A stretch of DNA of 64,000 bases, from assembly GCF_900078305.2 (NCBI RefSeq), contig NZ_LT546027.1, positions 167,826 to 231,825 on the forward strand. Reading direction: 5' to 3'. The position numbers and the translations under genes are program-made. This document shows, piece after piece, positions 16,149 to 25,457 of the stretch. Position 1 is the stretch's first letter; every line of letters starts with the position of its first letter. The stretch is from Corynebacterium bouchesdurhonense. Lineage in GTDB: Bacteria > Actinomycetota > Actinomycetes > Mycobacteriales > Mycobacteriaceae. The notes beneath the pieces were generated by a model, which saw nothing but the letters and a program-made list of their open reading frames with translations, had not been told where the DNA came from and made no database searches.

Positions 16149-16865
16149 GTGAAACTTCCCTGGCAAAAATCCGAGCAAGCAACCGGCGGCTCAACCAAGC
16201 TGGAGTTGCCCGAGAGCGAGCAGCATGCCGACGGCGCCGCCGCGGCCCCCGAGGAGGCGAAGCTGCCCAAGGGCTACACGCCGCCGAAGGGGCGCCCCAC
16301 GCCCAAGCGCCACGACCAGGAGGTCAAGCGCGGCGTAGTCCGAGATCCGGACGCGCTCACACCGGCGCAGCAGCAGCAGCGCAACAAAGAGCTGAAGAAG
16401 TCCATGACGAAAGAGGAGTGGAAGGCGTACAAGAAGGAGCAGCGCGAGCAAAACCGCGCCGCCAACCGCGAGATGCAGGCGCGCATCGACGCGGGCGACG
16501 AGCGCTACCTCCTGGACCGGGACCGCGGGCCGGTGCGCCGGTACGTGCGCGACTGGGTGGACTCGCGCCGCTTCCTCAACAACTACGTCATGCCGATGGC
16601 GCTGGTGCTCCTGGTCATCCTGATCATCGGCACCTGGCTACCGCAGGTGGCGTCCGTGCTCTCCATGATCACCCTCGTGTTCATGCTGGCGATCCTGGTG
16701 GAGGCCGTGATCATTGGTCGGCGCGCCAACGCCGCGGTGCGGGCCAAATTCCCGGACACCACGGAAACCGGCTTCGGCCTGGGCACCTACGCGTTCTCCC
16801 GCGCCTCCCAGCCGCGCAGCTGGCGCTCCCCGAAGCCGCAGGTCGCGCTCGGCCAGAAGGTGTAG
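16149..16865 (+). CDS. DUF3043 membrane protein
   Basis: The GTG at 16149 follows a -10-like TAGCCT by 7 nt, so the message is probably leaderless; this gives 238 residues. The N-terminal ~130 residues are very charged (Lys/Glu/Gln). A DRGPVRRYVRDWVDSRR block precedes two membrane helices (about residues 155-172 and 177-197). A conserved KFPDTTETGFGLGTYAFSRA segment comes next. DUF3043 proteins are widespread in Actinobacteria with no known function. cobT starts 10 nt downstream. Confidence 0.85.
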   Translation: MKLPWQKSEQATGGSTKLELPESEQHADGAAAAPEEAKLPKGYTPPKGRPTPKRHDQEVKRGVVRDPDALTPAQQQQRNKELKKSMTKEEWKAYKKEQREQNRAANREMQARIDAGDERYLLDRDRGPVRRYVRDWVDSRRFLNNYVMPMALVLLVILIIGTWLPQVASVLSMITLVFMLAILVEAVIIGRRANAAVRAKFPDTTETGFGLGTYAFSRASQPRSWRSPKPQVALGQKV

Positions 16866-16874
16866 GGCGCACGC

Positions 16875-17852
16875 GTGGCCATCCAGTTTCCGCAGGTTGA
16901 TGCGCCGGACGAGGCACGGCAGCGCGACCTTGCCCGCAGGCTCGACGCCTCCGTGCCGGGCCGCGCGCTGGGGCGCCTCGGCGCGATAGGCGCGTGGGTG
17001 GCTGGCGCGCAGGGCGCCGACCTCCCCCACCCCTTTACCCGCGCCCGCGCCGTGGTGGTGGCGGGCAACCACGGCATTGCCGAGCGCGGCATCTCCGCGT
17101 GGCAGCCGGACGCGGCGCGGGCCCAAGCCGCGGACATCGCCGCCGGCGGGGGCCCGGTAAACGCGGCCGCGCGCATGGCGGGCGCCGGGGTGCGCCTGGT
17201 GGAGGACTTCTTGGACCAGCCCACCGGCGCAATCGACGTCGAGGCGGCGATGAGCACCCAGGCATGCGCGGACGCGCTGCAGCTGGGTGTGGACCTCGCG
17301 GACGAGGAGGTCGACGCCGGCACCGACATCGTTCTGCCCGGGGACCTCGCGGTGGGGAACACCACCGTCGCCGCGGCGCTGTACGGCACGTTCACCCGCA
17401 CGGAGCCGGTCTTGGCCGTGGGGCGCGGGTCCGGGATCAACGACGAGGTGTGGAAGGTGAAGGCGGCCGCGGTGCGCGACGCCATGTTCCGCGTCCGCGG
17501 GTGCCGGGACGACGAGGAGCGGGTGCTGGCGGAGATCGCGGGCCCGGACTTCGCGTGTCTGGTGGGCCTCATCGCGCAGTCGGCGGTGCGGCGCACCCCA
17601 GTGGTCGTCGACGGGGCGTACGTGGCCGTGGCCGCCTATGTGGCGGAGCGCCTCGCCCCGGGGACGAAGCGCTGGCTCATTGCCGGCCAGCTCACGCCCG
17701 AGCCGTCCCACCTGGGGTGCGTGCAGGCGCTGGGGCTCACGCCCGTCCTCGCCCTGGACATGACCGCGGGCCAGGCGGCGGGCTCGCTCGCCGCCCTCCC
17801 CACCATCAACCTCGCCGCCGAGTTGGCGGCGGAGGTGTTGGGAGGCGCGTAG
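16875..17852 (+). CDS. cobT: CobT-like phosphoribosyltransferase with altered catalytic motifs
   Basis: The 325 residues match nicotinate-nucleotide:dimethylbenzimidazole phosphoribosyltransferase, which activates the lower ligand of cobalamin. The expected motifs are changed. The C-terminal GEG(S/T)GA loop, whose Glu is the general base (E317 in Salmonella CobT), reads GQAAGS. The second acidic motif, usually GEMGIGNTT, reads GDLAVGNTT. The ADHG motif reads GNHG. No cobU or cobS flank it, although a CobC-type phosphatase domain is encoded at 54845-55993. It may be inactive or changed in function. GTG is the start. Confidence 0.8.
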   Translation: MAIQFPQVDAPDEARQRDLARRLDASVPGRALGRLGAIGAWVAGAQGADLPHPFTRARAVVVAGNHGIAERGISAWQPDAARAQAADIAAGGGPVNAAARMAGAGVRLVEDFLDQPTGAIDVEAAMSTQACADALQLGVDLADEEVDAGTDIVLPGDLAVGNTTVAAALYGTFTRTEPVLAVGRGSGINDEVWKVKAAAVRDAMFRVRGCRDDEERVLAEIAGPDFACLVGLIAQSAVRRTPVVVDGAYVAVAAYVAERLAPGTKRWLIAGQLTPEPSHLGCVQALGLTPVLALDMTAGQAAGSLAALPTINLAAELAAEVLGGA

Positions 17853-17860
17853 GGAAGGGA

Positions 17861-17872
17861 GCGTCGATAAGC
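17861..17872 (+). repeat. Dispersed motif GCGTCGANAAGC (31 copies in the window)
   Basis: This entry marks one clean intergenic copy and stands for the family. Core CGTCGNNAAGC, often extended by RA, then AAGC or AAGCCCC. Plus-oriented copies start at 44, 2992, 4035, 11548, 14349, 15596, 17862, 20881, 26621, 36905, 39287, 39588, 42187, 47057, 50739, 50942, 56162 and 58292. Minus-oriented copies lie at 5174, 11323, 19313, 20393, 24657, 25937, 30549, 33875, 38165, 41009, 44745, 48097 and 57701 (leftmost base). Intergenic copies favour gene 3' ends and terminators (4034, 11547, 15596, 17861, 33875, 39286 at a stop). None lies in the insertion sequences. Confidence 0.85.
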
Positions 17873-17881
17873 GAAAGCCCC

Positions 17882-19006
17882 CTACACCAGGCGGTAGTTC
17901 CAACCGTGGGTGTCTGCGATGGTGCCGTTCTGGATGCCGCGCAGCTGCTCGCGCAGCTTCATGGTGATCTCGCCCGCCTCGTTGTTGTTCACGGTGAACT
18001 CGCCGTGCGGGGACTTGGCGCGGCCGACGGGGGTGATTACGGCCGCGGTGCCGCAGGCGAAGGTCTCGGCGAAGCGGCCGGACTCGGAGCCGTCGCGCCA
18101 CTCGCCGACGGTGACGCGGCGCTCCTCGGTCTTGTACCCCATGTCCTCAGCGAGCTCGAGGATGGACTTGCGGGTAATGCCTGGCAGGAGCGAGCCGCTG
18201 AGCGCGGGGGTAACCACGGTGTAGTCGTCGGGCTCGGTGCTGCCCTCGGCGCCGGTGTACTCGACAAACATGAGGTTCATCCCGCCCATCTCCTCGATGT
18301 ACTTGCGCTCGATCGCGTCGAGCCACACCACCTGGTCGCAGCCCTCATTCTCGGCGTTGGCCTGGGCCGCGAGCGAGCCCGCGTAGTTGCCGGCGAACTT
18401 GGCGTCGCCCGTGCCGCCCGGCGCGGCACGCACGAAGTCCTCGGAGATCCAGACGCTAACCGGCTTCACGCCACCCTTGAAGTAGGCGCCGGCCGGGGAG
18501 GCGATGACGTAGTAGGTGTAGCTAGAGGAGGGCTTCACGCCCAGGGTCTCCTCGGTGCCGATCATGAAGGGGCGTAGGTAGAGCGCGTCCTCGCCGCCAG
18601 CCTCCGGCACCCACGCCTCGTCGGCGGCGACGAGCTGGCGCAGGGACTCGATGAACAGCTCCTCGGGCAGCTGCGGCATGGCCAGGCGGTCCGCGGAGTG
18701 CTGCATGCGCGCCGCGTTCTGGTCTGGACGGAAGGTGACAATGCTGCCGTCCTCGTGGCGGTACGCCTTCAGGCCTTCGAAAATGGCCTGGCCGTAGTGA
18801 AAGACGTTGGTGGCTGGGCTCAGCTCCACGGGGCCGAAGGGGCGCACCTGGGCGTTGTGCCAGCCCTTGTCGGCGGTCCAGTCGATGGAGACCATGTGGT
18901 CGGTGAAGGCCTTGCCGAAGCCGGGCTCGGCGAGGATCTCCGCGCGCTGGGCGTCGGTGGCGGGGTGCTCGTTCTTGGTCACTGCGAATTCTAGGCGTTG
19001 CTCCAT
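17882..19006 (-). CDS. ilvE: Branched-chain amino acid aminotransferase
   Basis: A fold-type IV PLP aminotransferase of 374 residues that makes Val, Leu and Ile from the keto acids. The PLP-lysine region is [13 protein letters not shown]. Further markers are [27 protein letters not shown] and [13 protein letters not shown] at 19006 ([15 protein letters not shown]) matches known starts; the long upstream extension is an artefact. It is convergent with cobT, and the 29-bp gap contains the dispersed motif. Confidence 0.95.
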   Translation of the reverse strand: MEQRLEFAVTKNEHPATDAQRAEILAEPGFGKAFTDHMVSIDWTADKGWHNAQVRPFGPVELSPATNVFHYGQAIFEGLKAYRHEDGSIVTFRPDQNAARMQHSADRLAMPQLPEELFIESLRQLVAADEAWVPEAGGEDALYLRPFMIGTEETLGVKPSSSYTYYVIASPAGAYFKGGVKPVSVWISEDFVRAAPGGTGDAKFAGNYAGSLAAQANAENEGCDQVVWLDAIERKYIEEMGGMNLMFVEYTGAEGSTEPDDYTVVTPALSGSLLPGITRKSILELAEDMGYKTEERRVTVGEWRDGSESGRFAETFACGTAAVITPVGRAKSPHGEFTVNNNEAGEITMKLREQLRGIQNGTIADTHGWNYRLV

Positions 19007-19060
19007 GGGCGCTACCCTACTCCGGCACCGGTACGCTCTAGCGATACCGATTCGTAACAC

Positions 19061-19090
19061 GACCCGAGAAGACCCGAGAAGACCCGAGAA
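19061..19090 (+). repeat. 10-bp tandem repeat in the pepA leader
   Basis: GACCCGAGAA occurs three times in tandem and runs straight into the ribosome site GAAAGG, 13 bp before the pepA ATG. Copy-number change would alter the leader next to the ribosome site. Confidence 0.85.
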
Positions 19091-19103
19091 GAAAGGTGCG
19101 TTC

Positions 19104-20663
19104 ATGGCATTCGACATTTCGCTCCCCGCCCGCGGAACCGTCCCCGAGGTCCGCTTCTCCCCCACCGCCCCGTCCGGCGCCGCGCGCATCGTGCCGGTGG
19201 CGAAGGGTGAGGACGGCCTCGAGCTGCCGGTGACCGCGTTCGCGGCCCCCGGCCTGTTCGATGCGCTGGTTGCGCTCGGTGCGACCGGTAGCGCGTCCGA
19301 GACGGTGCGTTTGCTTGTCGACGACACCCTGTACATCGCCACCGGCCTCGGCGCCGCAGATGCGGTGGACGATGACGCGGTGCGCCGCGCATACGGCTCC
19401 GCTGCCCGCACCCTGGCCGGCCTGAAGGGCGAGACCGGCCAGACCGGCCAGACCGGCCAGACCGGCTCAGTGGAGGCGGCCGTGTCCTGCGAGTTCGGCG
19501 TCGGCCCAGTGGTGGAGGGCCTGATCCTGGGCGGCTACGCGTACGCGGGGCAGAAGTCCCGGGCGGGCCGCGACGAGGCTGGCGGGTCCGACGGAGCCGC
19601 CCGCGGCGTGACCGTCACGGTGGTGGGTTCCGAGGACCAGCGCGCCGCCTTTGAGCGCGCCGTGGTCATCGCTGAGAGCACAAACCTCGCCCGCGACTTG
19701 GTCAACACCCCAGCCAACCACCTCTACCCGGAGTCCTACGCCCGGGTAATGCGGGAGGTGGCGCAGCAGGCGAGCCTGGATGTGGAGGTGCTCGACGAGG
19801 CGCAGCTGGAGGCCGAGGGCTTCGGCGGCATCCTCGCCGTGGGCCGCGGCTCGGCGCGCCCGCCCCGCCTGGTGCACCTGTCCTGGGACGGTGCCGCCGA
19901 GTCGGGCACCTCAGTGGCGCTGGTGGGCAAGGGCATCACCTTCGACACGGGCGGTATCTCGCTGAAGCCGGCCGCGAAAATGGAGGAGATGATCTCCGAC
20001 ATGGGCGGGTCCGCCGCCCAGCTCGCCGCCATCGTCGCCGCGGCGCGCCTGGCACTGCCGGTGCGGGTGGATGCGTGGCTGCCGCTGGCGGAGAACATGC
20101 CCTCCGGCACTGCCACCCGCCCGGGCGACGTGATCACCCACTACGGCGGGTTGACCAGCGAGATCATCAACACCGACGCCGAGGGGCGCCTCGTGCTCGC
20201 CGACGCCATCGCCCGCGCCTGCGAGGGCACTGGCGGGGCGCAGCCCAGCCACCTCATCGAAACCGCCACCCTCACCGGCGCCCAGCTCGTGGCGCTGGGC
20301 ACCCGCACCGCCGGCGTGATGGGATCGGACGATTTCCGCGACGCCGTGGCCGAGGCCGGGCGCGAGGTGGGTGAGCGCGCGTGGGCCATGCCGCTTCTCG
20401 ACGAACACGTAGAGGAACTCGCATCCCCCGTCGCCGACATCCGCAACACCCACAACGCCCGCACCGGCGGCATGCTGTTCGCCGGCCTCTACCTCTCCCG
20501 GTTTGTGCCGGAGGGGACGCAGTGGGTGCACATCGACGTGGCCGGCCCGGCCTGGAACGGCGGCTCCGCGCACGGATACACGCCCGCCCGCGCGACCGGC
20601 GCCCCGGTGCGCACCATCGTCGAGACCCTGACCCGGCTCGCCGGCGAGACCAGCGGGGCGTAG
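19104..20663 (+). CDS. pepA: Leucyl aminopeptidase (M17)
   Basis: A 519-residue cytosolic metallo-aminopeptidase. The C-terminal catalytic domain has the two-metal site motifs [18 protein letters not shown] and [14 protein letters not shown], plus SDMGGSAAQ. The N-terminal domain carries a low-complexity insertion, [14 protein letters not shown] (residues ~110-123), from a 9-bp DNA repeat. It is divergent from ilvE across a 97-bp spacer. Copies of the dispersed motif lie in the gene at 19313 and 20393. Confidence 0.93.
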   Translation: MAFDISLPARGTVPEVRFSPTAPSGAARIVPVAKGEDGLELPVTAFAAPGLFDALVALGATGSASETVRLLVDDTLYIATGLGAADAVDDDAVRRAYGSAARTLAGLKGETGQTGQTGQTGSVEAAVSCEFGVGPVVEGLILGGYAYAGQKSRAGRDEAGGSDGAARGVTVTVVGSEDQRAAFERAVVIAESTNLARDLVNTPANHLYPESYARVMREVAQQASLDVEVLDEAQLEAEGFGGILAVGRGSARPPRLVHLSWDGAAESGTSVALVGKGITFDTGGISLKPAAKMEEMISDMGGSAAQLAAIVAAARLALPVRVDAWLPLAENMPSGTATRPGDVITHYGGLTSEIINTDAEGRLVLADAIARACEGTGGAQPSHLIETATLTGAQLVALGTRTAGVMGSDDFRDAVAEAGREVGERAWAMPLLDEHVEELASPVADIRNTHNARTGGMLFAGLYLSRFVPEGTQWVHIDVAGPAWNGGSAHGYTPARATGAPVRTIVETLTRLAGETSGA

Positions 20664-20755
20664 CCGGGCTAGTCCGACGATTTTGCCAAATTTTTCACCG
20701 TCCTGGGACTTTGGTGCCCAGGTCCGCGGATTTTCCAAAATCTGTGGCCGGCGGG

Positions 20756-21160
20756 TCAGGTGTAGGGGTTCTCGCCGCGCTCGAACTTAGCGCGGCGCTC
20801 CTGCTGCTCGGCCCGTTTGCGCAGGATGCGGTCCTGCTCGATTTTGCGGCGCATGCGGTCGGGGTAGCCGGTCTCCTCGACGTCGTAAAGCGAAATGCCC
20901 AACAACGTCGTGACCGCGTCGATCCCCTTGGGCCCCCCGATGCGGCGGCGAGTGTAATTGCCGTGCTCGTCAACCAGCACCACCGACATCTCGTTGACCA
21001 TGGTTTCGGGCTCGACGAATCCCTCCACGAAGGCGCGACCGACCACCCAAGCCTTGAGGTAGTCGGCGTCCTCGGCCCGCAGGGTCTCACCCGGCGCGCG
21101 GGGCGGGGCGAAACTGGTGCTGCGTTTGCCTTTGCCGAACAGGTTGAACACGGTGCTCAT
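20756..21160 (-). CDS. Conserved hypothetical protein
   Basis: The 134-residue soluble protein is charged, with a C-terminal Arg/Glu/Gln helix (RRKIEQDRILRKRAEQQERRAKFERG). I recognise no catalytic motif. The position between pepA and sucB is where other corynebacteria carry a small hypothetical gene, so it is real. A copy of the dispersed motif lies at 20881. Confidence 0.7.
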   Translation of the reverse strand: MSTVFNLFGKGKRSTSFAPPRAPGETLRAEDADYLKAWVVGRAFVEGFVEPETMVNEMSVVLVDEHGNYTRRRIGGPKGIDAVTTLLGISLYDVEETGYPDRMRRKIEQDRILRKRAEQQERRAKFERGENPYT

Positions 21161-21276
21161 AGTACGGCAGCGGGGCGCGCCTGATTACGGGGGTTTCACG
21201 CCGCGGAGCGCGGGGAATCCGGGTACGCTTTGTGGTTGTATCTTTTCCACAATTTTCATGAGGAGAGTTGGAAATC

Positions 21277-23511
21277 ATGGCGCACTCAGTAGAGATGCCC
21301 GAGCTGGGCGAGTCGGTGACCGAAGGCACGATTACCACGTGGCTGAAGGAAGTCGGCGACACCGTTGAGGTCGACGAGCCGCTGCTCGAGGTCTCCACCG
21401 ACAAGGTCGACACCGAGATTCCCTCTCCCGTGGCCGGCGTGATCCTTGAGATCAAGGCCGAGGAAGACGACACCGTTGAGGTGGGCGACGTGATCGTGAT
21501 CATCGGCGAGGAGGGCGAGGATACCGGCTCCTCCGAGGATGACTCCGCTGACGACGAGCAGGCTGACGAGTCTGAGCCGGCCGAGAAGCCGGAGGCCAAG
21601 GTGGAAGACGCCGACGAGGACACGAAGAAGGACGTGGAGAAGTCTGCGAAGGGTTCCTCCTCCGGCTCCGCCACCGACGTGGAGATGCCGGAGCTCGGCG
21701 AGTCCGTCACCGAGGGCACCATCACCACGTGGCTGAAGGAGGTCGGCGACACCGTCGAGGTGGACGAGCCGCTGCTCGAGGTCTCCACCGACAAGGTCGA
21801 CACCGAGATCCCGTCCCCCGTGGCCGGCACCCTGATCGAGATCCTCGCCGAGGAAGATGACACCGTTGAGGTGGGCGACGTGATCGCCCGCATCGGCGAC
21901 GAGGACGCTGCGGCCGGTTCGGACGATTCCGACGACTCCGACGACTCGGACGACGAGAACCGCGGCGAGGAAAACGTTGCCGACGAGGACGAGGACGTCA
22001 CCGAGGACAACTCCGCCGAGGGCGAGGGCGACAACCCGGAGGACGCTCCGAAGAAGTCTGAGAAGAAAGATTCCGCCGAGAACAAGAAGGGCTCCGGCGA
22101 GTCCACCACCGTGGAGATGCCGGAGCTGGGCGAGTCCGTCACCGAGGGCACCATCACCACGTGGCTGAAGTCCGTGGGCGACCTGGTTGAGGTTGACGAG
22201 CCGCTGCTCGAGGTCTCCACCGACAAGGTCGACACCGAGATCCCCTCCCCGGTTGAGGGCACCATCTTGGAAATCCTCGCCGAGGAGGACGACACGGTTG
22301 AGGTTGGCCAGGCCATCGTGGTGATCGGTGATGCCGAGGCCGCTGCCGACGATGACGACTCCGACGACGAGGCAGCAGCCGAGGAGAAGGCTGAGCCGAA
22401 GCAGGACGAGCCGAAGCAGGCCAAGGCCGAGGAGAAGGCTGAGCCGAAGAAGGACAACTCCAAGAAGGCCGAGCCAAAGAAGGCCGAGCCCAAGCAGGAC
22501 GACTCCAACTCTTCCGCCAAGCTCGAGGACCGCGGCGACAAGGTGCCGTACGTCACCCCGCTCGTGCGCAAGCTGGCGGACAAGCACGGTGTGGACCTCA
22601 ACTCCATCGAGGGAACCGGTGTCGGCGGCCGTATCCGCAAGCAGGACGTGCTGGCCGCCGCCGAGGGCGGCAAGGCTGAGGGCGCTTCCGAGGCACCGGC
22701 CGAGACCGAGCAGGAGACCAAGCAGGAGGCGGCGCCGAAGAGTGCCCGCGCTAACTGGTCCACCAAGTCCGTGGACCCGGCCAAGCAGGAGCTCATCGGC
22801 ACCACCCAGCGCGTGAACCGCATCCGCGAGATCACGGCCGCGAAGATGGTCGAGTCCCTGCAGACTTCCGCGCAGCTGACCCACGTGCAGGAGGTGGACG
22901 TCACCCGCGTCGCCGAGCTGCGCAAGGGGGTCAAGCCGGCGTTCGTGGAGAAGCACGGCGCGAACATCACCTACCTGGCCTTCTTCATCAAGGCCGCGGC
23001 CGAGGCCCTGGTCTCCCACCCGAATGTCAACGCCTCCTACGACGCCGACAAGAAGGAGATCACCTACCACTCGGACGTGAACATCGGCATCGCCGTGGAC
23101 ACCCCGCAGGGCCTCCTCGTGCCGGTGATCAAGCAGGTGCAGGACATGGACCTGGCGGACATCGCCAAGGCCATCGCTGATTTGGCAGACCGCGCGCGCA
23201 ACAAGAAGCTGCGTCCGGACGATCTCTCCGGTGCCACCTTCACGGTGACCAACATCGGCTCCGGGGGCGCGCTGCTGGATCCCCCGGTGCTCCCCCCGCC
23301 GCAGGCCGGCATCCTGGGCACCGCGGCCATTGAGAAGCGCCCGGTGATCGTGACCGAGGACGGCATCGACTCCATCGCCATCCGCCAGATGTGCTACCTG
23401 CCATTCACCTACGACCACCAGCTGGTTGACGGTGCCGACGCGGGCCGCTTCGTGTCCACCATCAAGGACCGCATCGAGGCCGGCGACTTCGAGGACGACT
23501 TGGGCCTTTAA
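21277..23511 (+). CDS. sucB: Dihydrolipoamide acyltransferase with three lipoyl domains
   Basis: The E2 of the corynebacterial 2-oxo acid dehydrogenase complexes, 744 residues. Three near-identical lipoyl domains start at residues ~1, 135 and 277, with lipoyl lysines K43, K173 and K317 in STDKVDTEIPSP. The linkers are long, very acidic or Lys/Glu-rich. A peripheral subunit-binding domain (PYVTPLVRKLADKHG) and the catalytic domain ending in DHQLVDGADAGRF follow. The C. glutamicum protein, as I recall it, has two lipoyl domains. ATG 21277 with AGGAG upstream is preferred over the in-frame TTG at 21268. Confidence 0.94.
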   Translation: MAHSVEMPELGESVTEGTITTWLKEVGDTVEVDEPLLEVSTDKVDTEIPSPVAGVILEIKAEEDDTVEVGDVIVIIGEEGEDTGSSEDDSADDEQADESEPAEKPEAKVEDADEDTKKDVEKSAKGSSSGSATDVEMPELGESVTEGTITTWLKEVGDTVEVDEPLLEVSTDKVDTEIPSPVAGTLIEILAEEDDTVEVGDVIARIGDEDAAAGSDDSDDSDDSDDENRGEENVADEDEDVTEDNSAEGEGDNPEDAPKKSEKKDSAENKKGSGESTTVEMPELGESVTEGTITTWLKSVGDLVEVDEPLLEVSTDKVDTEIPSPVEGTILEILAEEDDTVEVGQAIVVIGDAEAAADDDDSDDEAAAEEKAEPKQDEPKQAKAEEKAEPKKDNSKKAEPKKAEPKQDDSNSSAKLEDRGDKVPYVTPLVRKLADKHGVDLNSIEGTGVGGRIRKQDVLAAAEGGKAEGASEAPAETEQETKQEAAPKSARANWSTKSVDPAKQELIGTTQRVNRIREITAAKMVESLQTSAQLTHVQEVDVTRVAELRKGVKPAFVEKHGANITYLAFFIKAAAEALVSHPNVNASYDADKKEITYHSDVNIGIAVDTPQGLLVPVIKQVQDMDLADIAKAIADLADRARNKKLRPDDLSGATFTVTNIGSGGALLDPPVLPPPQAGILGTAAIEKRPVIVTEDGIDSIAIRQMCYLPFTYDHQLVDGADAGRFVSTIKDRIEAGDFEDDLGL

Positions 23512-23550
23512 GCGGGGCCTTGAAACACGGCCTGAAATACGGCCTCTAAA

Positions 23551-23587
23551 AATCCGGTTCCGGCACCCGCCGGGGCCGGATTTTTTC
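23551..23587 (+). terminator. Rho-independent terminator after sucB
   Basis: AATCCGG (23551-23557) pairs with CCGGATT (23576-23582), and TTTT follows. An inner stem CCGGC-ACCC-GCCGG stabilises it. Just before it, the CGGCCTGAAAYA unit is partly repeated (23518-23545). Confidence 0.9.
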
Positions 23588-23628
23588 GCTCCCCGACCTC
23601 TGGGGCAGAGCTTCTACACTTTGTAGGC

Positions 23629-25392
23629 ATGGCCAACGAAACGCAGCCCACCCACTCGCCCGATTCCTTCAAGTCTTTCCGCAACGCTCCCTCAAAATTC
23701 GTTGAGGAGGCCGTCGGCGGGCTGGTCACCGCCCACCCGTACGCGGACTGGCACAATGACGGGTTCATCGGCCTGAAGCGCGATACCGATGCGGAGGCGC
23801 AGGTCGCCGTCATTTCGGGCGGTGGCTCGGGCCACGAGCCGATGCACGCGGGGTTCATCGGCCGTGGCATGCTCGACGCCGCCTGCCCTGGCCTCCTGTT
23901 CACGTCCCCCAACGCCGTCCAGATTACGGCCGCCACGAATTGGGCTGACCGCGGACTGGGCGTGGTGCACGTGGTGAAGAACTACACCGGCGATGTCATG
24001 AACTTCACCGTGGCGGCGCAGAGCACGGACGCCCAAGTGCGCCAGGTGCTGGTCGCGGATGACGTGGCCACGGATCTCGGTAACGATCACTCGCCCGGTC
24101 GCCGCGGCACCGGGGCAACCGTCATCGTGGAGAAGGTTGCCGGCGCCGCCGCCGCTCGCGGTGACGAGCTGGGCTGCGTTGCGGAGGTTGCGCAGCGGGC
24201 GGCCGACCGCTCCCGGAGCATGGCGGTGGCGCTGCAGCCCGGGCACTCCCCCACCCATGACCGCGCGACGTTCGATTTGCAGGACGGCCAAATTGAGATC
24301 GGTGTGGGCATCCACGGTGAGCCAGGCATGGAGCGCCGGGACCTCGACAGTGCAGGCCAGCCGAGCGCACGCGCGCTGGTTGCCGAGCTGCTCGACGGCA
24401 TCCTCGGCTCCCTCGACGCCACAGGCGCCACCGGCGCCACCGGCGATTCCACCGACGGCGCGGAGGTGCTCCTGTTTGTCAACGGCCTCGGCGCCACCAG
24501 CGAATTGGAACTTGACCTCGTGTTCGGCGAGGCGGTGCAGCAGCTCACCGAGCGCGGCCTGCGGGTGCGCCGCGCCATGCGCGGCAGCCTGGTCACAGCG
24601 ATGAATATGGCCGGCATCTCGCTGACCGTGACGGTGCTGGATGAGGAGCTTCTTTCGCTTCTCGACGCCCCCACGGACGCACCCGCCTGGCCCGGCCTCG
24701 TGGAGGACCCGCAGTACCGGCCGGCGCGCATGGTGGATGACTACGCGCAGCCCGACAGCGGGGACGAGAACGAGTGGCTCACCCTGTATGTCCAGCGCCT
24801 CGGCGAGGGTTTTGATGACCTGACGGCCCTCGACAGGGAGGCGGGCGACGGCGACTTCGGCCAGAACATGGAGGCCGCGTTCGGGGATGTGCGCACCCCG
24901 ATCCGCGGCGGCGACGCCGAAGTGTTGCAGTTCTTCGCGCACCGGATGCTGGTGCGGGCGGGCGGCACCTCGGGTGCGGTGCTGGGTTCCCTGTTCCGCG
25001 AGATGGCCGACGCGTTCGACGCCGCGGGGGTTGACTCCCGCACAGCCAAGCCCGAGACGTTCGCCAGTGCGCTGGCCGAGGGGCTGCGGCTCGGCCTCGA
25101 CGCCATCACCGAGCTGGGTGGTGCGAAGGAAGGTGATAACACGCTCGTTGACGCGCTGGCGCCGGCGGCGAGGGCCGCGCAGGAGGTGGCGAGCACCGGC
25201 GCCGCCTCCTCCACCGAGGAGGTGCTGCGGCACGTGTTCGATGCCGCCGTCGCCGGGGCGAAAGCAACCCGGGGCATGCAAGCAACCAAGGGTCGGGCGT
25301 CCTACCTTGGCGAGTCGGCGAAGGAGGTACCGGACCCCGGCGCGATTTCGGTTACGTGGCTGTTCGGCCGCGCCGCTGTGGCCGATTTCTAG
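23629..25392 (+). CDS. dhaK: ATP-dependent dihydroxyacetone kinase (DhaK-DhaL fusion)
   Basis: The 587 residues join a DAK1 domain (1-~340) and a DAK2 domain (~380-587). DAK1 has GGGSGHEPMHAGF and the covalent substrate His in GIHGEPG. DAK2 has the nucleotide/Mg site DREAGDGDFGQN. It phosphorylates dihydroxyacetone with ATP, not through the PTS. A low-complexity ATGATGATGD insertion lies near residue 265. A -10 TACACT lies 9 nt before ATG, so it is probably leaderless. gcvP follows 65 bp downstream. Confidence 0.9.
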   Translation: MANETQPTHSPDSFKSFRNAPSKFVEEAVGGLVTAHPYADWHNDGFIGLKRDTDAEAQVAVISGGGSGHEPMHAGFIGRGMLDAACPGLLFTSPNAVQITAATNWADRGLGVVHVVKNYTGDVMNFTVAAQSTDAQVRQVLVADDVATDLGNDHSPGRRGTGATVIVEKVAGAAAARGDELGCVAEVAQRAADRSRSMAVALQPGHSPTHDRATFDLQDGQIEIGVGIHGEPGMERRDLDSAGQPSARALVAELLDGILGSLDATGATGATGDSTDGAEVLLFVNGLGATSELELDLVFGEAVQQLTERGLRVRRAMRGSLVTAMNMAGISLTVTVLDEELLSLLDAPTDAPAWPGLVEDPQYRPARMVDDYAQPDSGDENEWLTLYVQRLGEGFDDLTALDREAGDGDFGQNMEAAFGDVRTPIRGGDAEVLQFFAHRMLVRAGGTSGAVLGSLFREMADAFDAAGVDSRTAKPETFASALAEGLRLGLDAITELGGAKEGDNTLVDALAPAARAAQEVASTGAASSTEEVLRHVFDAAVAGAKATRGMQATKGRASYLGESAKEVPDPGAISVTWLFGRAAVADF

Positions 25393-25414
25393 TTCGGCCG
25401 GCAGGGGCGCCGAC

Positions 25415-25451
25415 TATGCTGAGGGCTGGTTCTACCGCCCCCGGATAAGGA
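25415..25451 (+). promoter_or_regulatory. Candidate promoter and ribosome site of the gcvPTH operon
   Basis: A -10-like TATGCT lies at 25415-25420 and AAGGAG at 25447-25452, leaving a leader of about 30 nt. No glycine riboswitch fits in the 65-bp gap. A short hairpin, GGCCGA...TCGGCC, spans the dhaK stop codon. Confidence 0.45.
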
Positions 25452-25457
25452 GTTTTC

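Noticed and set aside
21087..22970. Ser-rich 627-codon frame opposite sucB
   Set aside because: The Ser/Ala richness is the reverse reading of Asp/Glu/Lys codons and lipoyl repeats; no signal peptide or ribosome site.
25393..25457. Glycine riboswitch before gcvP
   Set aside because: The gap is only 65 bp and lacks the conserved aptamer core.
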